From Linanthus parryae (taxonomy: Eukaryota; Streptophyta; Magnoliopsida; Ericales; Polemoniaceae), in NCBI GenBank assembly GCA_023055425.1, contig JALGPY010000003.1, forward strand, positions 22,441,001 to 22,505,000: a stretch of 64,000 bases of DNA. The letters are read 5' to 3'. A program made the translations under genes and the position numbers. How positions within the stretch are numbered: position 1 is the stretch's first letter; each line of letters opens with the position of its first letter. Positions 32,306 through 44,601 of the stretch are shown piece by piece. The notes under the pieces are model-generated. The model was not told the origin of the DNA. It made no database searches and saw only the letters and a program-made list of their open reading frames with translations.

Positions 32306-33003
32306 GTTGAAAAGGGAGATGCTTTTGGACTAGGGAAAAAATAGAAGTGGCGATCTAACTGAATTCTGTAATTTGACTTCGACTTGAATATATTTTCTTA
32401 CAATACCTTAATCACTGATGACTTACAAGTCTGTTTGGCCACGATGATGTGGATTGTAGCACAATAACAACATGCTTTGAATTGGTAGGATATAATAGGC
32501 TAGACGTGGCATACAATTAGTTTGGCGTGAGAAAGTAAGCTTTAAAAAAAGGTGGAAGAATTAGAGTGAGATGATCAAGGCCGTGCATAAAAAGTTGTTG
32601 GTGCCTGCTAAGTTAAAAGGCTTTGGAAGGAAGGGAGCAAGAAATACTTGATCCATGACAGTATTGAGGGTAAATGTCTTTATTTGGAATTTTATTCTAA
32701 TGTCTTTCTCTTACATAGTCATTTTAGAGTTGTTTTCTTTTGATTTTCTAGTATGTTGGAATAATTGTGATAATGGTACTACCGGGCAAGATGACAACAA
32801 AGATAATTGGCACAAAACTATCATAACTTTGTCTGGTTTTATTGTTTGGATGGATTCCGGTATTACTGTCTTGCAATCTGAAAATATGGTGAACACTCAA
32901 ATAACTGTTTTGACATATTCTTTATTTTGTTCAATTTGTCTCGATTTTCACTAAGTACTTCATATTCTGAAAGTTCAGTTCAGTTTGTCTCTATATTCTC
33001 TAA
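32306..33003 (+). repeat. 700-bp direct duplication, copy 2
   Basis: Second copy of 31051-31760, about 1.25 kb downstream in the same orientation. Confidence 0.9.
32655..32954 (+). CDS. Conserved 99-codon ORF, copy 2, function unknown
   Basis: Encodes exactly the same 99 residues as 31409-31708. The two base differences I see (AAT/AAC and CTG/TTG) are synonymous. Function unknown. Confidence 0.3.
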   Translation: MTVLRVNVFIWNFILMSFSYIVILELFSFDFLVCWNNCDNGTTGQDDNKDNWHKTIITLSGFIVWMDSGITVLQSENMVNTQITVLTYSLFCSICLDFH

Positions 33004-34189
33004 GTGGTTCATGTTAAGTTCAATTTGTCGGAATTTACATACTGTTTTGTCATGTTTATGTCCAAGTTCGTTCTTCGACAAATGAGTACCATTCATCAAC
33101 ATTTATGAATGCGAATTGCAACACCACATAAGTTAGTTCGTCGACGAATTAGGTATTTCGACCAGATTTGTCAACGAACCAGACCACAAATGGAACCGAT
33201 TGATAGACGAAAAAGGTCTAGGCTATATCCAAATTTTGACGTGATTCATTTACGAAACAACTCATTGCACCTGTTTTATTGATGAATCACATCCGAATTC
33301 GGATCTGGATCGGTAACGAATAACGAATCTCGTCCAAAAACTAGATCTGACATTCTCATTCATCGATAAAACCGCACAATCAAATTGAACAATATAATTT
33401 TTATTTTTGTTTATGACATGATCTTTTCAAGACTTAACGGTTCAGTTGGAGGATAATGATTAATTGAAAGAGGAAGTAAAAATATTAGGATGGAATTTAA
33501 AGATTCTAAACATGGAGGAGAATTTCGGAAAAACCATCAACTTAAGGGGTGTAAAGTGAAATGATATTTTTTTGCCTTGAAACTATGAACTCATGGAATT
33601 CAAACACCACTCCATTCCCGTTGTCTTCTAGACCCCTCTCTGGCAGCCTTCTCCATCTATCCCGTCGTTGTCATTGTTGTTGTCTTCCGCCGCTGTCGGC
33701 CTTCTGCTCATTCACTTAAACTCGGCCCTCTTCCTTCACGGCTATGGTAAGCAATTTATTCTCCTAACTTTGTTGTTAACATGTTAAGGATTGTGTATCT
33801 TAAAATTGTGAACTCTAGCAAAAGAGTAGTAGAAAGGGGGCTTTTTAGGTGTGACTGAGCTTGTATTTCTGGAGAGCAACTTTCAAACACTGATCGAGCC
33901 TCTCAAAATTTGTTAATCATTCTTAAAGCTGAGAACTTTAGCAAAGGATTTGTAGAAAGGGGTCTTTTTAGGTGTGATTGAGGTTGTATTTTTGGCTTTC
34001 TTTGTTTTTTAACACAATACCTTGATTTTTTTCACTAGAAAAAAGAGATTATATTAAGTCGACCAAAACCACCATTACACTTTTCCTTCTCTATCTGAGG
34101 CAGAACATTAACATCAATACTAAAATTAGGATTCTTGAAAGTATTGACTAATTAATATCTTCAACCATCATAGTTATGGGATTTTTTTT
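33004..34189. other. No protein gene recognised; probable 5' exon near 33600-33748
   Basis: 33060-33340 repeats TTCGTCGACGAAT-like words. About 33600-33748 is C/T-rich and ends GGCTATG|GTAAGC, a good donor, perhaps the leader of the mobile-domain gene that follows. About 33815-33870 and 33935-33990 are a diverged pair sharing GGGxCTTTTTAGGTGTGA. Confidence 0.4.
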
Positions 34190-34958
34190 GAGTACTACAA
34201 ACTTGAAGACCTGTCCGGTAGTAGTTGTCGCGGGTATTTTCAGCTAGGTGATAAGAAGATTACTTTTACGTTGGAAGACGCGTACTTCATCACAGGTCTT
34301 CCAACTGAGGGCTTTTTAAACAGAAAAAAAGCACCATCGCCACAAAAGTATAACTGTACAAGAAGTCTCAAGGATCCCAACTTTTCTCTGAAATGGCTAA
34401 AGAGGGATATTGAAAAGGTTGATGCTTAGCCACAGACTTAGATCCCTATGCCCGTGCGTATATTCTGTTTGTAATAGGTATGGAATTTGAAGAAGTAATG
34501 CCATTTGCTTAATTTATGGACACGTACTAACCTATTGAATTTATTTTTGGTAGGCACTGTCATATGTCCAAAATCTCAGGGAAAATGTGCCTTCTTAGGT
34601 TTCCTGCCTTATATTGAAAAGATCGACAAGATCAAGACCGACGCTTTTGGGGCTGCATTGTTTGCCAAGTTGACAAAAGAAATTGCAACAAAAAACAAAT
34701 CATCTAAAAGTTTCTATGGAGATATGTTTGTTTTGCTTGTATGTCTACAAAGTTCAATTTCTTGCCTTTAAATAAATCATTGCTTCTTGCTCTATTTACT
34801 TTTTTTTTAAATTGGTTTCTTTTGCAGGTGTTTTTTCTTGAAAGTCTGCCATGTTTATGCGCCGATCCCCCCCCCCCTTCGAAGTTTCCCTTAGGGTTGC
34901 GGTGGTTTGAGCGTGTCACTGGTAGCAACATGACTCATGGTTTCACTTCCCAACAGTA
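34190..34958 (+). pseudogene. Plant mobile domain (PMD-like) gene fragment, broken
   Basis: The first exon reads EYYKLEDLSG, FQLGDKKITFTLEDAYFITG and LPTEGF, the PMD signature (TLEDv..lTGLPvdG). TAG at 34427-34429 stops it, and a second frame continues DPYARAYILFVIG. After an intron (acceptor TTGGTAG) comes FGAALFAKLTKEI and FYGDMFVLL, and after a second intron (acceptor TTTTGCAG) FFLESLPCLC..PLGLRWFERV. The C11 run at 34868-34878 lies in the last exon. PMD proteins include the MAIN/MAIL family and many transposon-linked proteins; this one looks decayed. Confidence 0.6.
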
Positions 34959-36569
34959 GATTCGATTTCAAAGCCGGATGGTGATCATGATTCTCCAGTA
35001 AGTGACATTTATTTGAAGTAGAGTTTTTTTGGTAATATGATAATATTAGGGGTAGATGTTACAAGAATATTTTAAATTATAATAAACTAAGATTTGGACC
35101 CTTAGCTATTATTGAGGAGGCTTGTCTATAACTTGAAGATAAAACTTTGAAAGGGAGTGGTCTGGGAGATTTGGGGGGCGGGGGGGGGGGGGGGGGGGGG
35201 GGGGTAGGGGGGGGGGTAGGTAATGGAACTGGAAGAGAGTTTCCTACAGTCTGAACTTCTTCACGATACTCTTCTATTTTTTGTATGTTAAAGCTCGTTT
35301 CTTGTTCATGCACTCTCACAACTGAATTGAAGAGTGTTTAGTAGAGTTAATTGAGTATTCTCGAAAAGGATTTCGGGTGATTTGGTAGGAAATTTGCATC
35401 TGCTCCAGCGCTAGAAGGACGATAATTAGATCTTGATCTGGTAAGGTGAGTGTTTTGTGTACTCTCAGTAAACGATGCTTACAAGTAATATATGCACGGT
35501 TCTAGTTCTATACGAGTACGAAGAGTTATCCAAAAAATAGTATTTACCCAACATTTTGCTTGGCAAGGAAGTTGGTTTTGTTTTGAGTTTCCGTTATGTG
35601 GACAATGGTTATGTCAGATAATCTCATGAAGTGACCCTTAAAGCTAGACTGTGATACCGCTTTTGCGACGAGTGAATCCGCGTAACTGAGGTAGCTAGAC
35701 AGGGAGATCGTCCCAAGTGATGAGTGATTCTTCTTAGGTTTATGTATGTGATTTGTAAGGACCATAGTTGTTCCTCATGTGAATACTTCGTTGTGGTTGT
35801 CGGTTGGTTGTGTCAATGGGATGATCAGCAGAGAAATAGTAGTGGCGTTGAAGCAGACCCTGTGACGGCGAAGACGACTGAGACACAGCAAAACCAATAG
35901 GTTTTTTTTTAGAGTAACCAAGGAGAATTAAAACGCTAGACGACTGATAAAGGACTTCATTTTTGTGTTTTGAATAGTTAGGATTTGGGATTTGGCGAGA
36001 CTGAGATTCAATTTTAAGGGTTCAATTTGGGGTGTTTGGATTTCAAATAGTGGGGTTGGAACTTGGAACTGGTGGGAAGTTTCCCTTCCCTGACACAGAG
36101 TGAAGATGTTTCCTTATAATGATAGTAAATTTTTGAAGAACGAAGAACCCCGTTATTTTCTATTGCATACCTGCTCTAGTTTCCCTACAAAGAGCCATAT
36201 ATACTCTCGTCTTGGCATATATTTCAATTGCCTTAAAGTTTTGCTATAGTGGTGGTTACACTTTAATTTATTTTTGGCTAAATTGCATTGGTGGTACCGA
36301 TACTTTAAATTGATATTTGATGTTTAAACAACCCCAATGACTATTTTGGTAGAAGATACAACAATGTAATTTATTTGTGTGGATTTGGTACTCATAGTTT
36401 CAATTGCAACATCTGCGGTTCCCATAATTTGAAATTGTCGCAACGGTGGTACCCACCGTTAACTTTCAATTTGCATGTTGGATGGAAATATGTAAAAAGA
36501 CTATTGCACCCTTTTTTCCGACCCCTACAATTTTGTAAATAGTTTTTAGAGGATATTGAATTTATTTAT
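34959..36569. other. No gene recognised; long G-run at 35175-35217
   Basis: Contains an almost pure G tract (35175-35217) that may be prone to assembly error, and a fragment TTTTTGAAGAACGAAGAACCCCGTTATTTT at 36127-36156 related to sequences at about 18315 and 38355. No convincing coding frame. Confidence 0.45.
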
Positions 36570-36835
36570 TTATTTATTTATTTACATCTATATAATGAAT
36601 TAGCTAGGTGTTTCCCTCCGAAACGGGAACATTCTAGCCATTCATTTTTAAGAAATGTCTCAAGACATTTTGATCCGTTGATCTTCAATTCTTTTTTATT
36701 AGAGACATTATTAAAAAGACAAATTAGTAAAAACGTATAAATGATACGATAATGTTATATCTTAAAATCTCTCTATCATCTAACTAACTATTTTAAAATC
36801 CTTTTTTATCTTGGATAGCTTTTTGAACATATAAA
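36570..36835 (+). repeat. Interspersed 260-bp repeat, partner inverted at 59850-60100
   Basis: Shared blocks include GGTGTTTCCCTCC, GGGAACATxCTAGCCATTCA, GAAATGTCTCAAGACATTTTG, GATCTTCAATTCTTTTT, and ATCTTAAAATCTCTCT. The partner is in the opposite orientation 23 kb away. No coding capacity. It looks like a small non-autonomous transposon. Confidence 0.65.
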
Positions 36836-36839
36836 TGAT

Positions 36840-37110
36840 ACAATAGTGTTTTATAGTTGTACTTATTCACTTATCTGTTTTGCAGATGGATCCAACAGTG
36901 GTTTCTATGTAAAATGATCATGTCGATATCAAGACAAACTCTTCTAGATCCGCAACCACATCTCTTCCAGTCTCCATGATTTGTAGGTAAATTCCCATTT
37001 TCCTTCCTATTAACTGTTTTATGTCAATCGATTTTTCCATATTCAATTCCTCGAATTCCCACCGATTAAAAGTTTTTTTATGATTTTAAAATGTCTTCCA
37101 AATTAGCAAT
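36840..37110 (+). pseudogene. Copy C, 5' exon block of the local gene family
   Basis: After TTTTGCAG the sequence is ATGGATCCAACAGTGGTTTC, then TATGTAAAATGATCAT, where B has TATGTATAATGACCAT; the change creates TAA in the frame. The exon ends near TTTGTAG|GTAAATT. The downstream intron resembles that of B. The leader upstream of the exon is replaced by the 260-bp repeat. Confidence 0.5.
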
Positions 37111-37986
37111 TTTCTTTGTGCATTAATGCCTTTTCGATACACTTCGATATGTCTACAAGGCTTTTCCTCACACTGTTTAAAACTGCTAAAATCGAAGGAC
37201 TTGAAATTCTTCTGGTCCTTAGGAGAAGATGAGCAGGGGATGACCCCAAGTCAGCTCGACTCCGGTTCAGGCGTGCGGATCCCTGGGACTACTTCTGTTC
37301 ATATTGCTCCATCTGGTAAAGAACTAAATGAATATTGAATTCTTTTGCGATTCATGTCAATGTAATTTCCATTGATCGATTATTTACTTTTGTTTCTTAA
37401 TATTATATAGAATGTGTGGACGCAAGACAAGAGAAGAAGACGTGAACAAATCGTAAGAGGCGATGCGACTTCTCCGGCTTGCTTTCACGGTACGATGTCA
37501 ATGTCATTTCTGTTCTTCTAACTGGGTGGTTGCAATTTATTTTGTTATATATCTTATTTCAATCCCCGAATGTCCACACATGTAGAAGACCAAGATATGG
37601 TCAGGAAACTAGGTGATGCAGTTAGGAAACTAGGTGATGTAGGACAGATATGAAAGTCTGCCGATATATCTTAACCTTAAGATAATGTATATATTAACGT
37701 GTTTTTTGTGAAAAATGTGACATTGTTTATGTGAAGAAGACAAAACACATGCTCTTGATTGACACAGTTGGTGAGTAAAAAATCGTATTGGTTTGCTGAC
37801 AATGCTGTTGTTGCTTTAAAAAAGGGGGCAAATAAAGTAATCATACTAGTGTGCTTCTTTCATAAAAAGTGCAGGAGTAGGGTTTTGGTTTTTCTGAGTC
37901 TCACTGTTGTTTCTATATGTATTGATAAACTCTAAGATTTTTAAGAATATAAGTTTCACACTAAGATTTTGGTCTCAATGCCCCAA
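37111..37986. other. Possible small exons of copy C; no domain recognised
   Basis: A frame at 37201-37338 (GEDEQGMTPSQLDSGSGVRI) could be an exon. Splice-like borders occur at 37485-37500 and 37585. I cannot assign a protein family. Confidence 0.3.
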
Positions 37987-40047
37987 TCGTGGCTCTGGAA
38001 TTCGTCAAAACCAACCCCAAGTGGCATAAAAAATCTGTTACGGTTCTTGGATTGATTTTTCCCTCCGAATTTGCGTATGCCTTTTCTGTGCATTTGCGAC
38101 TTCTGTTGCCATTGTTCTTTCATTTTTCTTCTTTGAATATTGATCGGTTCTCTCTTCTCTTTTATGAATAGAGGGGGGGGGGGGTTAGGCAGAGAAAGCA
38201 AGGGAGCTCCAACGAATGTTTGCACCCCAGTTCTAAATCAGCCCCCAAAACAGGGGATTAAAGGTAGTTCCTCTCAATTTTTTCTTCTTGTTGGATGGTT
38301 GTTAATCGTTGGAATTTACTGTTTTAAGTTTGGACTTTTAACCATCATAAATTGTGGAGAACGAATAACCCCGTTATTTTTTTGTGGGGATTTCTTCATA
38401 AAATTATTTCCTTGTCAGGAGCTCTAAGTTTAGAAGGCACCATTACCGATGGCTGCACGTCAGTTGGGAAGAGAAGGGATCTTGAATCCATCGACAAAAA
38501 TGGACCACGTGAATGAAAAAGATAACGATCAAGGGAAAGAGACCTACCTTTAAAAGAGAAAGAAAACAAAACAGTGAAGGGAAAAGAGGAAAAGATAGGC
38601 AAACGCAGTAATACATTTTTGGTTGCTCATCATTACTCTGCTACTGGTAATCTTTATTTCTATCTACTTAGTAAGTGAATCCCATATTATTTCTGTTTAC
38701 TATTTGACAGCCCACTCTTGAAAAGCACTCACCTTCGATATTTATTTCAAGGTGCAGCCTTAGTGGGGTTTGAAATCATCTTTAGTTTTATACTTTGTAG
38801 CTTCAACTAGAACTAATGTAAACGAAGGATGCTAACTTCTCCCGACGTTTTTTGTTGTTCTTAGTACTACCTTAAGATTAATAATTGATGTAGTTTAGTT
38901 GTGTAATACTTGGTCTGTTGCTGTCTTCTCCAAAATTATGAGTTCTTCAACCTGTTTGGGATTTGAGAATTGAAATGCTTATCTCTTACGAGTAAATCCC
39001 TTCTATTAGGCTCCCTTTTAAAATGCTGCTTGAAATCCAGAACCAGCAAAGGCGACAGACTATAAATCTTATGAAATTGGTAGAGATGCATCCCTGATTC
39101 CATGCTCAGATTTAGTGACTTGAATTTAAATGCTCTTCCACATCTGAAGTGAATAAAAATCTTCAGGAGTATGAGAACTTATTTTACGTAGAATTTGAAA
39201 TTGCAAGAACCAGCAAAGGCAACTAACTTTGAAAGATATTAAATCGATAGAGATACACATGTGAATCCATGCACTTGAGTAAGATGCAGTGAACTGTAAG
39301 TAGTGGAGTTTGTTCTATTTGTCTAACCTGTGTGGGTTGGAGAATGTTCCATTGGAAATGTAGTAGTGAAGCCGAACCGGTTTGAACAAACGGTGCCTAA
39401 CATTTCCCCCGTCCCAATAGGTTCGGGTTGGATAATGTTCTAACCAAACTCACACTATTTTCTTGAACCCTTTCCCAAGCGCAACTATCTACCCCGTCAG
39501 ATTCATACTGGGTTGGTAAGTCTGTAACTTTTTGTTTGGAAAAAAAAAAGCAATTGCTTAGATGGTTGCTGAACTCAGAGCATGATGATAGAGCACATTG
39601 GTGTAATTACGAGTTAATCGAAGCATTAATTTGAATTTGTTCATGCAGATTCAAACTTATCCTGTGTGTTCTTTGCCAATTGGTGATCAGAAACAAAGTT
39701 TTGACACTGGGTTATATCAGAAAAGAAATGAGTGCACTGCTCAAATCTACATTTCATACCAATACCATCGCGTCGTCGCAATTGTCGAACATAGAGTTTG
39801 TACTTTCATATGTAACGGTTACATAGTATACTGTTTTGGTTTGTTGTATATTTCGGTTTTATTAAGCTAAACTATTGTTATTTATTAAGCTTACTTTAAT
39901 CTGTTTTTCTTTGTTGTATATTTCAGGTTGAGGAAACTTGGAGGACACGGTCACTATGAAATTGCATCATGGAGGTTATGTGCAACAGATTCCAATATTT
40001 GTATACAAGGAAGGACAAGTAAGCTACATTGACCTTCGGGATTGTGA
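37987..40047 (+). repeat. Long duplicated segment, copy C (partner 17910-20000)
   Basis: Same content and order as 17910-20000, including the G-run near 38173 and the purine-rich block 38450-38600. Differences are scattered substitutions and indels. Confidence 0.8.
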
Positions 40048-40439
40048 GAATGAATTGGATTGCCCATGTGAAAGTAGAAGGGCAAATACATCAAGTGAAA
40101 GAAATTTAAAAGTCAATCAGGTTGGATCAGATTCTGAAGACCTTGGAGAGGATGATGAGATAAGGAGTGATGGACCAGATGATGACGGTGACAACTGGCC
40201 AGATATGGATAAATGGCCTTCACAGGTAAACTACTATTCTCAAATTGAATAATACATGTACAACTACTATTCTCAAATTGAATAATACATCTACCCCCAG
40301 GTACATGTATTATTCAATTTTACTTGTGTGTACTTTTATGGATTTTCTTAAACTATGACTGCATTTTGCACTTACAGGATGGAGAAAATGTTAATTTGAC
40401 TCAAAACCTCGTACAATTGAGCTCGCAGCCAGAGACATA
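39927..40439 (+). pseudogene. PB1-like domain exon and following acidic exon, copy C
   Basis: After TATTTCAG the exon starts GGT-TGA-GGA where copy A has GGT-TTA-GGA, so Leu has become a stop; the MKLHHGGYVQQIP..YKEGQVSYID part follows. The domain is cut short and runs into an acidic, Ser-rich stretch (GSDSEDLGEDDE..DGPDDDGDNWPDMD) ending at donor CACAG|GTAAAC (40226). The next exon (40380) reads DGENVNLTQNLVQLSSQPE, then shifts frame. PB1-like plus acidic linker is the usual N-terminal part of a plant MuDR-type transposase; the catalytic part is absent here. Confidence 0.6.
40231..40322. repeat. Direct and inverted copies of an AT-rich 17-27 bp unit
   Basis: ACTATTCTCAAATTGAATAA occurs at about 40234 and 40267, and ATGTATTATTCAATTTT (complementary to its tail) at about 40305-40321, so the transcript could fold into a hairpin just after the PB1-like exon donor. 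Confidence 0.7.
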
Positions 40440-42530
40440 ACAGTTACCAAGAAGAAACAAGTTAGGCCAATAAGGACTAGGAACACAGAGGTATAACATA
40501 CTTATAATGCCTATAATCTTTAATTATAATGCCTAATCCATACTATTTAATTAAAAAATTAGAGCTCTCAGCAATCACAAGAAGGCGCAAACATATATTA
40601 GGAGCAATTGGCAAGGGGAGAAGCAAATAAGCAGAGAGCATTGGCCGTTAAGAATGCTAGGCTGCAGTTTCAAGGAGGTGTCAATACTAATGCAACGCAG
40701 GTATATTCGCACATGTAATGTTAGATGCAAGTGTACTTGATATTGTTAAATCCTGGTAAATAATGCCTGGAGTATAGTTTCCTTGCATATATCTGAGCAC
40801 CTCTTAATAATTAATAATGCTTGATAAATAACAGCTGTTGTGTCTCTGTAAATTTCTGTCGAATACTTACTTAATGGAGCAAATACTCACTCTACATGTT
40901 TTAACCCCAATTCTCAATGCAACTGCTACAAAATGCTCTAATAAAAATCCTGTTCTAGCTCAATTAATCAGTAGTTAACCTCTGCAAAGCAAATTGTGAG
41001 ATGACAGATTGTGAATGCACTATTGAGAAGAAATCTCAAATTTATCCTGATTTGGCGAATAATTTTCCCTGTGAAAATATCTTTGGTGTCCTTTTTTTAA
41101 TGCTAGTCAGAGTGATTTAAAAAAAAAAATACAAACTTGCTGGGGCACATTTGCACAGATATAAGCAGGTAAATATTTAATTGAAGTTCAAGAAACAATC
41201 ACAGATGGATGGGGATGTGAAAAGATAAACAGAGGCTAAAGCAATGCTACCATTGATTCTAAGTCAGTTGAAAGTAAGAACAAAAGACTGATAACACACA
41301 AGAACGTTTCTTACTTACTGCTACTGCTGTTTTATGGAGTAAGTAAAGTTTGATTTTGTTTAAGAGGAATGTGAAATAATTCTAAGGGCATCACGGTTAG
41401 TTTAGAAGCTATATATACTACCTTTGCGACAGAATTAAAATTTGGTTTCTCCTGAACGAAATTGAAAATGTGGGTTTCAAACTATAACAAAAGTTAGAAG
41501 TTGGGGTTCCGCTCCCTAAACCAAATAAATTGTTCAGTTTAGTCCAACTCATATTGCTGGTAAGTTGTACGTACGAGCTGACAACAGTGAGGAAATAACG
41601 GCGCATACAGCTTTTCGGAGAATAGCGGCCAGCATATCAAACCTAACAGAAATGAAACTGTAATACATAGGGTATGCTGACAATTAATTTAGGTCATCCT
41701 AAGATATAGTAGTAGTATCTTTGTTGATGTGAGATAAAGACCAACACTATAGTAGTATCTTTGTTGATGTGAGGTCAAGACAAACACTTCTGAATGATAT
41801 CTTCGGTGTTTTTGCCTCAGTCGATTTTTGGGTGAGCTAAACATGGTAGGAAGCAAAAGTATCTATTTGCATTTATGAAGAATAAGCAAATTGTTTTATA
41901 AGAGACGCATTCACAAACAAAGAAGATTTACAGAAATTTTAGGGTCAATCCTTGATACCTGATTGGCCTTTTAATTCTTGAATAGCTTGCAGCCTCTTTT
42001 TCGTCTTCTGTGGTTCACCTTTCGTTTTCTGTGGTTCATTTTGTGGAGCCTCTCTATTGTATGGCTAGCTTCGTCAGAATATGCCATACAAAAACACTTA
42101 CTCCAATTACTTGGGGGTAGGGAACGTCAACCAGTTTACTCCCATTACCTGACAACAATGGACTTTACTGTTTTATACTACATAGCCACAGTCACACAAT
42201 ATGGATTTGAGATATCTGAATCCATTTAACATGCCATTCATTGGACTTTTCTGTTAGTCAAAAGTCAAAGTTCATGAACCAAGTGTGATATTCTGTTAGT
42301 ATTGGGATTGCTTATTTGTTAATTTTTTGCTTGTCAATTCAGATGCAGAGGCCACTTTTAGCTTCTACGATTGCTGCGTCATCCAGAGGAGGTTATTGCA
42401 ACACTAATATTCATGTATGTCCCAGCCATTAGTAGGAGCATCATTTGCAATTACTGGAGGAATTACATCAAGAAGCTCAAGTCAGCCGCCCCAATTATTT
42501 GAGTTGGAGTGATACACTATTTGACTCCTG
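40440..42530 (+). other. Possible 3' exons of copy C; otherwise no gene seen
   Basis: About 40565-40700 holds QLARGEANKQRALAVKNAR followed by ATGCAACGCAG|GTATAT, a plausible exon. About 42343-42450 (MQRPLLASTIAASSRGGY after a CAG) could be a last exon. Between them are short tandem duplications (41707-41790: TAGTAGTATCTTTGTTGATG twice) and A/T-rich intron-like DNA. Confidence 0.35.
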
Positions 42531-43429
42531 AAGGTGTTTTGGATTTTGGTTATGCATGACAGGGTAGGAGTATTTTGGTTTCGCTATCAACTTCGAGAGT
42601 ACTTTGGTTGAGCTGATTTTGTACTAAATTCAGCTGTTTTGGTACCTGTGTAATGTTTGGACTCCAAGGAGATGTTTTGGTTATTGCAAGCAGTTGTTTG
42701 GTTTTCTACTGTATTCTTGTCTGATAATGAATTGTAAATTGATGTTAGATATAAATGTATAAGTCAGTGCATGACATTTTTAGTTGTGAACCGATAACAG
42801 CCAAACTACATGCAAGATATTTAGAGTTGTGGATCGAATATGGCCATAGTACGTTTGTGGATCGATTTATAGAGTTGTGGACCGTTTACTGTCAAATACA
42901 TGCACGAATTATGGTGACACCGTCTGTACAGACCGAGCTCAGTAGCATGAGCTTGTAACCAAGCGGGGCATTAAATTGATTGAATCGGTGGCTGGTAATT
43001 CCAACCCATCACGGGTTGTCAAAGCATTTCAAATGTACAGACCAAGCAAGACGACTCAAAACTACGATTACACAAGCAAAGGAGTAAACCTACTACTAGG
43101 ATAGGAATCCAAACTAGGAAAAAATGCAAAGGAGTAAACCTACTACTAGGATAGGAAATCCAAACTAGGAAAAAAAAGAAGCGAAAATATCCAAGAAAAC
43201 ACCGTGAAGTATCCAAACGTACAAAACCAATAGAACATCATATTAGAAAAATCTGCATTAGAAATAACTAAACTGATCCAAATTTCTTTAAGCCTGACTT
43301 CACCTTGAAAAAGCTGTTGGCTTTGGCTCTCACTGTTGAGGCTGATTTAGGACGGGGCATTCTCTTGTTCTTTCGCAAACCTACTGTTGCAAGTGACGAA
43401 ATTGATGATGATAATTAAAAGTAGTATTT
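42531..43429. other. No gene recognised; 50-bp tandem duplication at 43076-43178
   Basis: GCAAAGGAGTAAACCTACTA and the following CTAGGATAGGA(A)ATCCAAAC are repeated twice in tandem, with a one-base length difference. No coding frame of note. Confidence 0.6.
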
Positions 43430-43870
43430 GAAAAAAAAAATTGCATGAATTTGATCTATAAGGCCTGAAGCTCCGCAGTAACAACAGCTGATGCTTGATG
43501 TATTGTTCTTGATGATAGAGTTTCTTGCTTTCCAAATAGTCCAGCATACCGAGATCCTAAGTAACAGGTATGGATGGGTGCTTCCTAGAGACTCTTAACT
43601 AGCTTTTAATTAACTCTTAAAAACTGAAATTAGTTGGAGGGGGAGAAAGATTGAACCAAATCCAAAAATTGGTGAAGAATGGACACTGCATAAAGAGGTG
43701 TTCAATTGTTTCAACATAATTATGACAAAGAAAACAAGATTAATTTATCTGAATGTTTTGAGCTGCTAATAAAGTTTTAGTAGGAAGAGTTTTGTGAACT
43801 AATTGCCAAATATATTTTTTAGCTTTGATGGGAGTTTTAATTTCCAGATTTTTTTTGGGGAATTTAAGAA
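43430..43870 (-). pseudogene. LINE reverse-transcriptase zinc-binding region (zf-RVT) remnant
   Basis: On the minus strand one frame reads EIKTPIKAKKYIWQLVHKTL, then SCFLCHNYVETIEHLFMQCP and FFTNFWIWFNL, the zf-RVT pattern (P.K.k.F.W.l....LpT; C.lC....Et..HlF..Cp). Further on (about 43550-43505) it reads VCWTIWKARNSIIKNN, the usual sequence after zf-RVT in plant LINEs. One stop interrupts it (IQIN-stop). The reverse transcriptase core is absent. Confidence 0.75.
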
Positions 43871-44129
43871 GATAGGAATTAAATGTATGAGCTTTTGAGG
43901 AAATGGAAGGGAAGAAAGAGGAGAAAAGAGAAGGTTATAGGCAAACTTGACCGAGAAGCCTTTAGATCTTTCTCCTAACCAAAAAGGCTTATCACTGTCA
44001 TTGTTGAGGGTAATTTGACCAATTTGACTGAAAATCCACTGGGAAAAGTGTGACTAGTGAGATATTTTTGCGAATCTCGTCGTCTATAAACCACCCAGCC
44101 TCGGTGTTGAATGGTCGTGCTTGTCGGTG

Positions 44130-44275
44130 TGTTATAGAGGTGTCAAAATAAACTCGCAATAATAAACCCACCCATGTCCAAGGGATTTCAAAGGGCAGAA
44201 ACCCACCCGTATCAATCAATGGGTGGGATATTGCCCAACCATGGGTAGGTTCGGGTGGGTCATTAAAAGTTGAAG
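44130..44275 (+). repeat. hAT-like non-autonomous repeat, copy 2
   Basis: Begins TAGAGGTGTCAAAATAAAC and shares CCCATGTCCAAGGGATTTCA and GAAACCCACCCGT with the copy at 27618. The start fits hAT ends; no target duplication identified. Confidence 0.4.
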
Positions 44276-44389
44276 TTAGAAAATATTGATTCTTTTAAAT
44301 CATATTATCTAAATTCTTTTGAAAAAAAGAACAAAATATATAATTTTTTATGACTTAAAAAGAGTCGAAAAAAATCGCATAAAATTAGC

Positions 44390-44601
44390 CCAACCCCCGA
44401 GTAAGGTAACTATTAAAAAAAACAGCATTCTCTCTCTATCTACCCTAATTGGTGACGTCAGTAGAACGTATTGAATCCCCCATTCCATTTCCCTTACATT
44501 GGAATCTATTGCTTCCGCCTGCCGCCCTCCGTTTTGACGAATCCCGAATCGCCCCTCCGTCCCATGGCCACAGACGTCTTCTTCTTTATAACCGTCCGCC
44601 C
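44390..44601 (+). pseudogene. Copy D, left part of the 5' exon block (cut by copia insertion)
   Basis: TACCCTAATTGGTGACGTCA to GACGTCTTCTTCTTTA matches copy A. The block stops at CGCCC (44597-44601), the target duplication of the copia element, and resumes after 58454. Confidence 0.7.
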
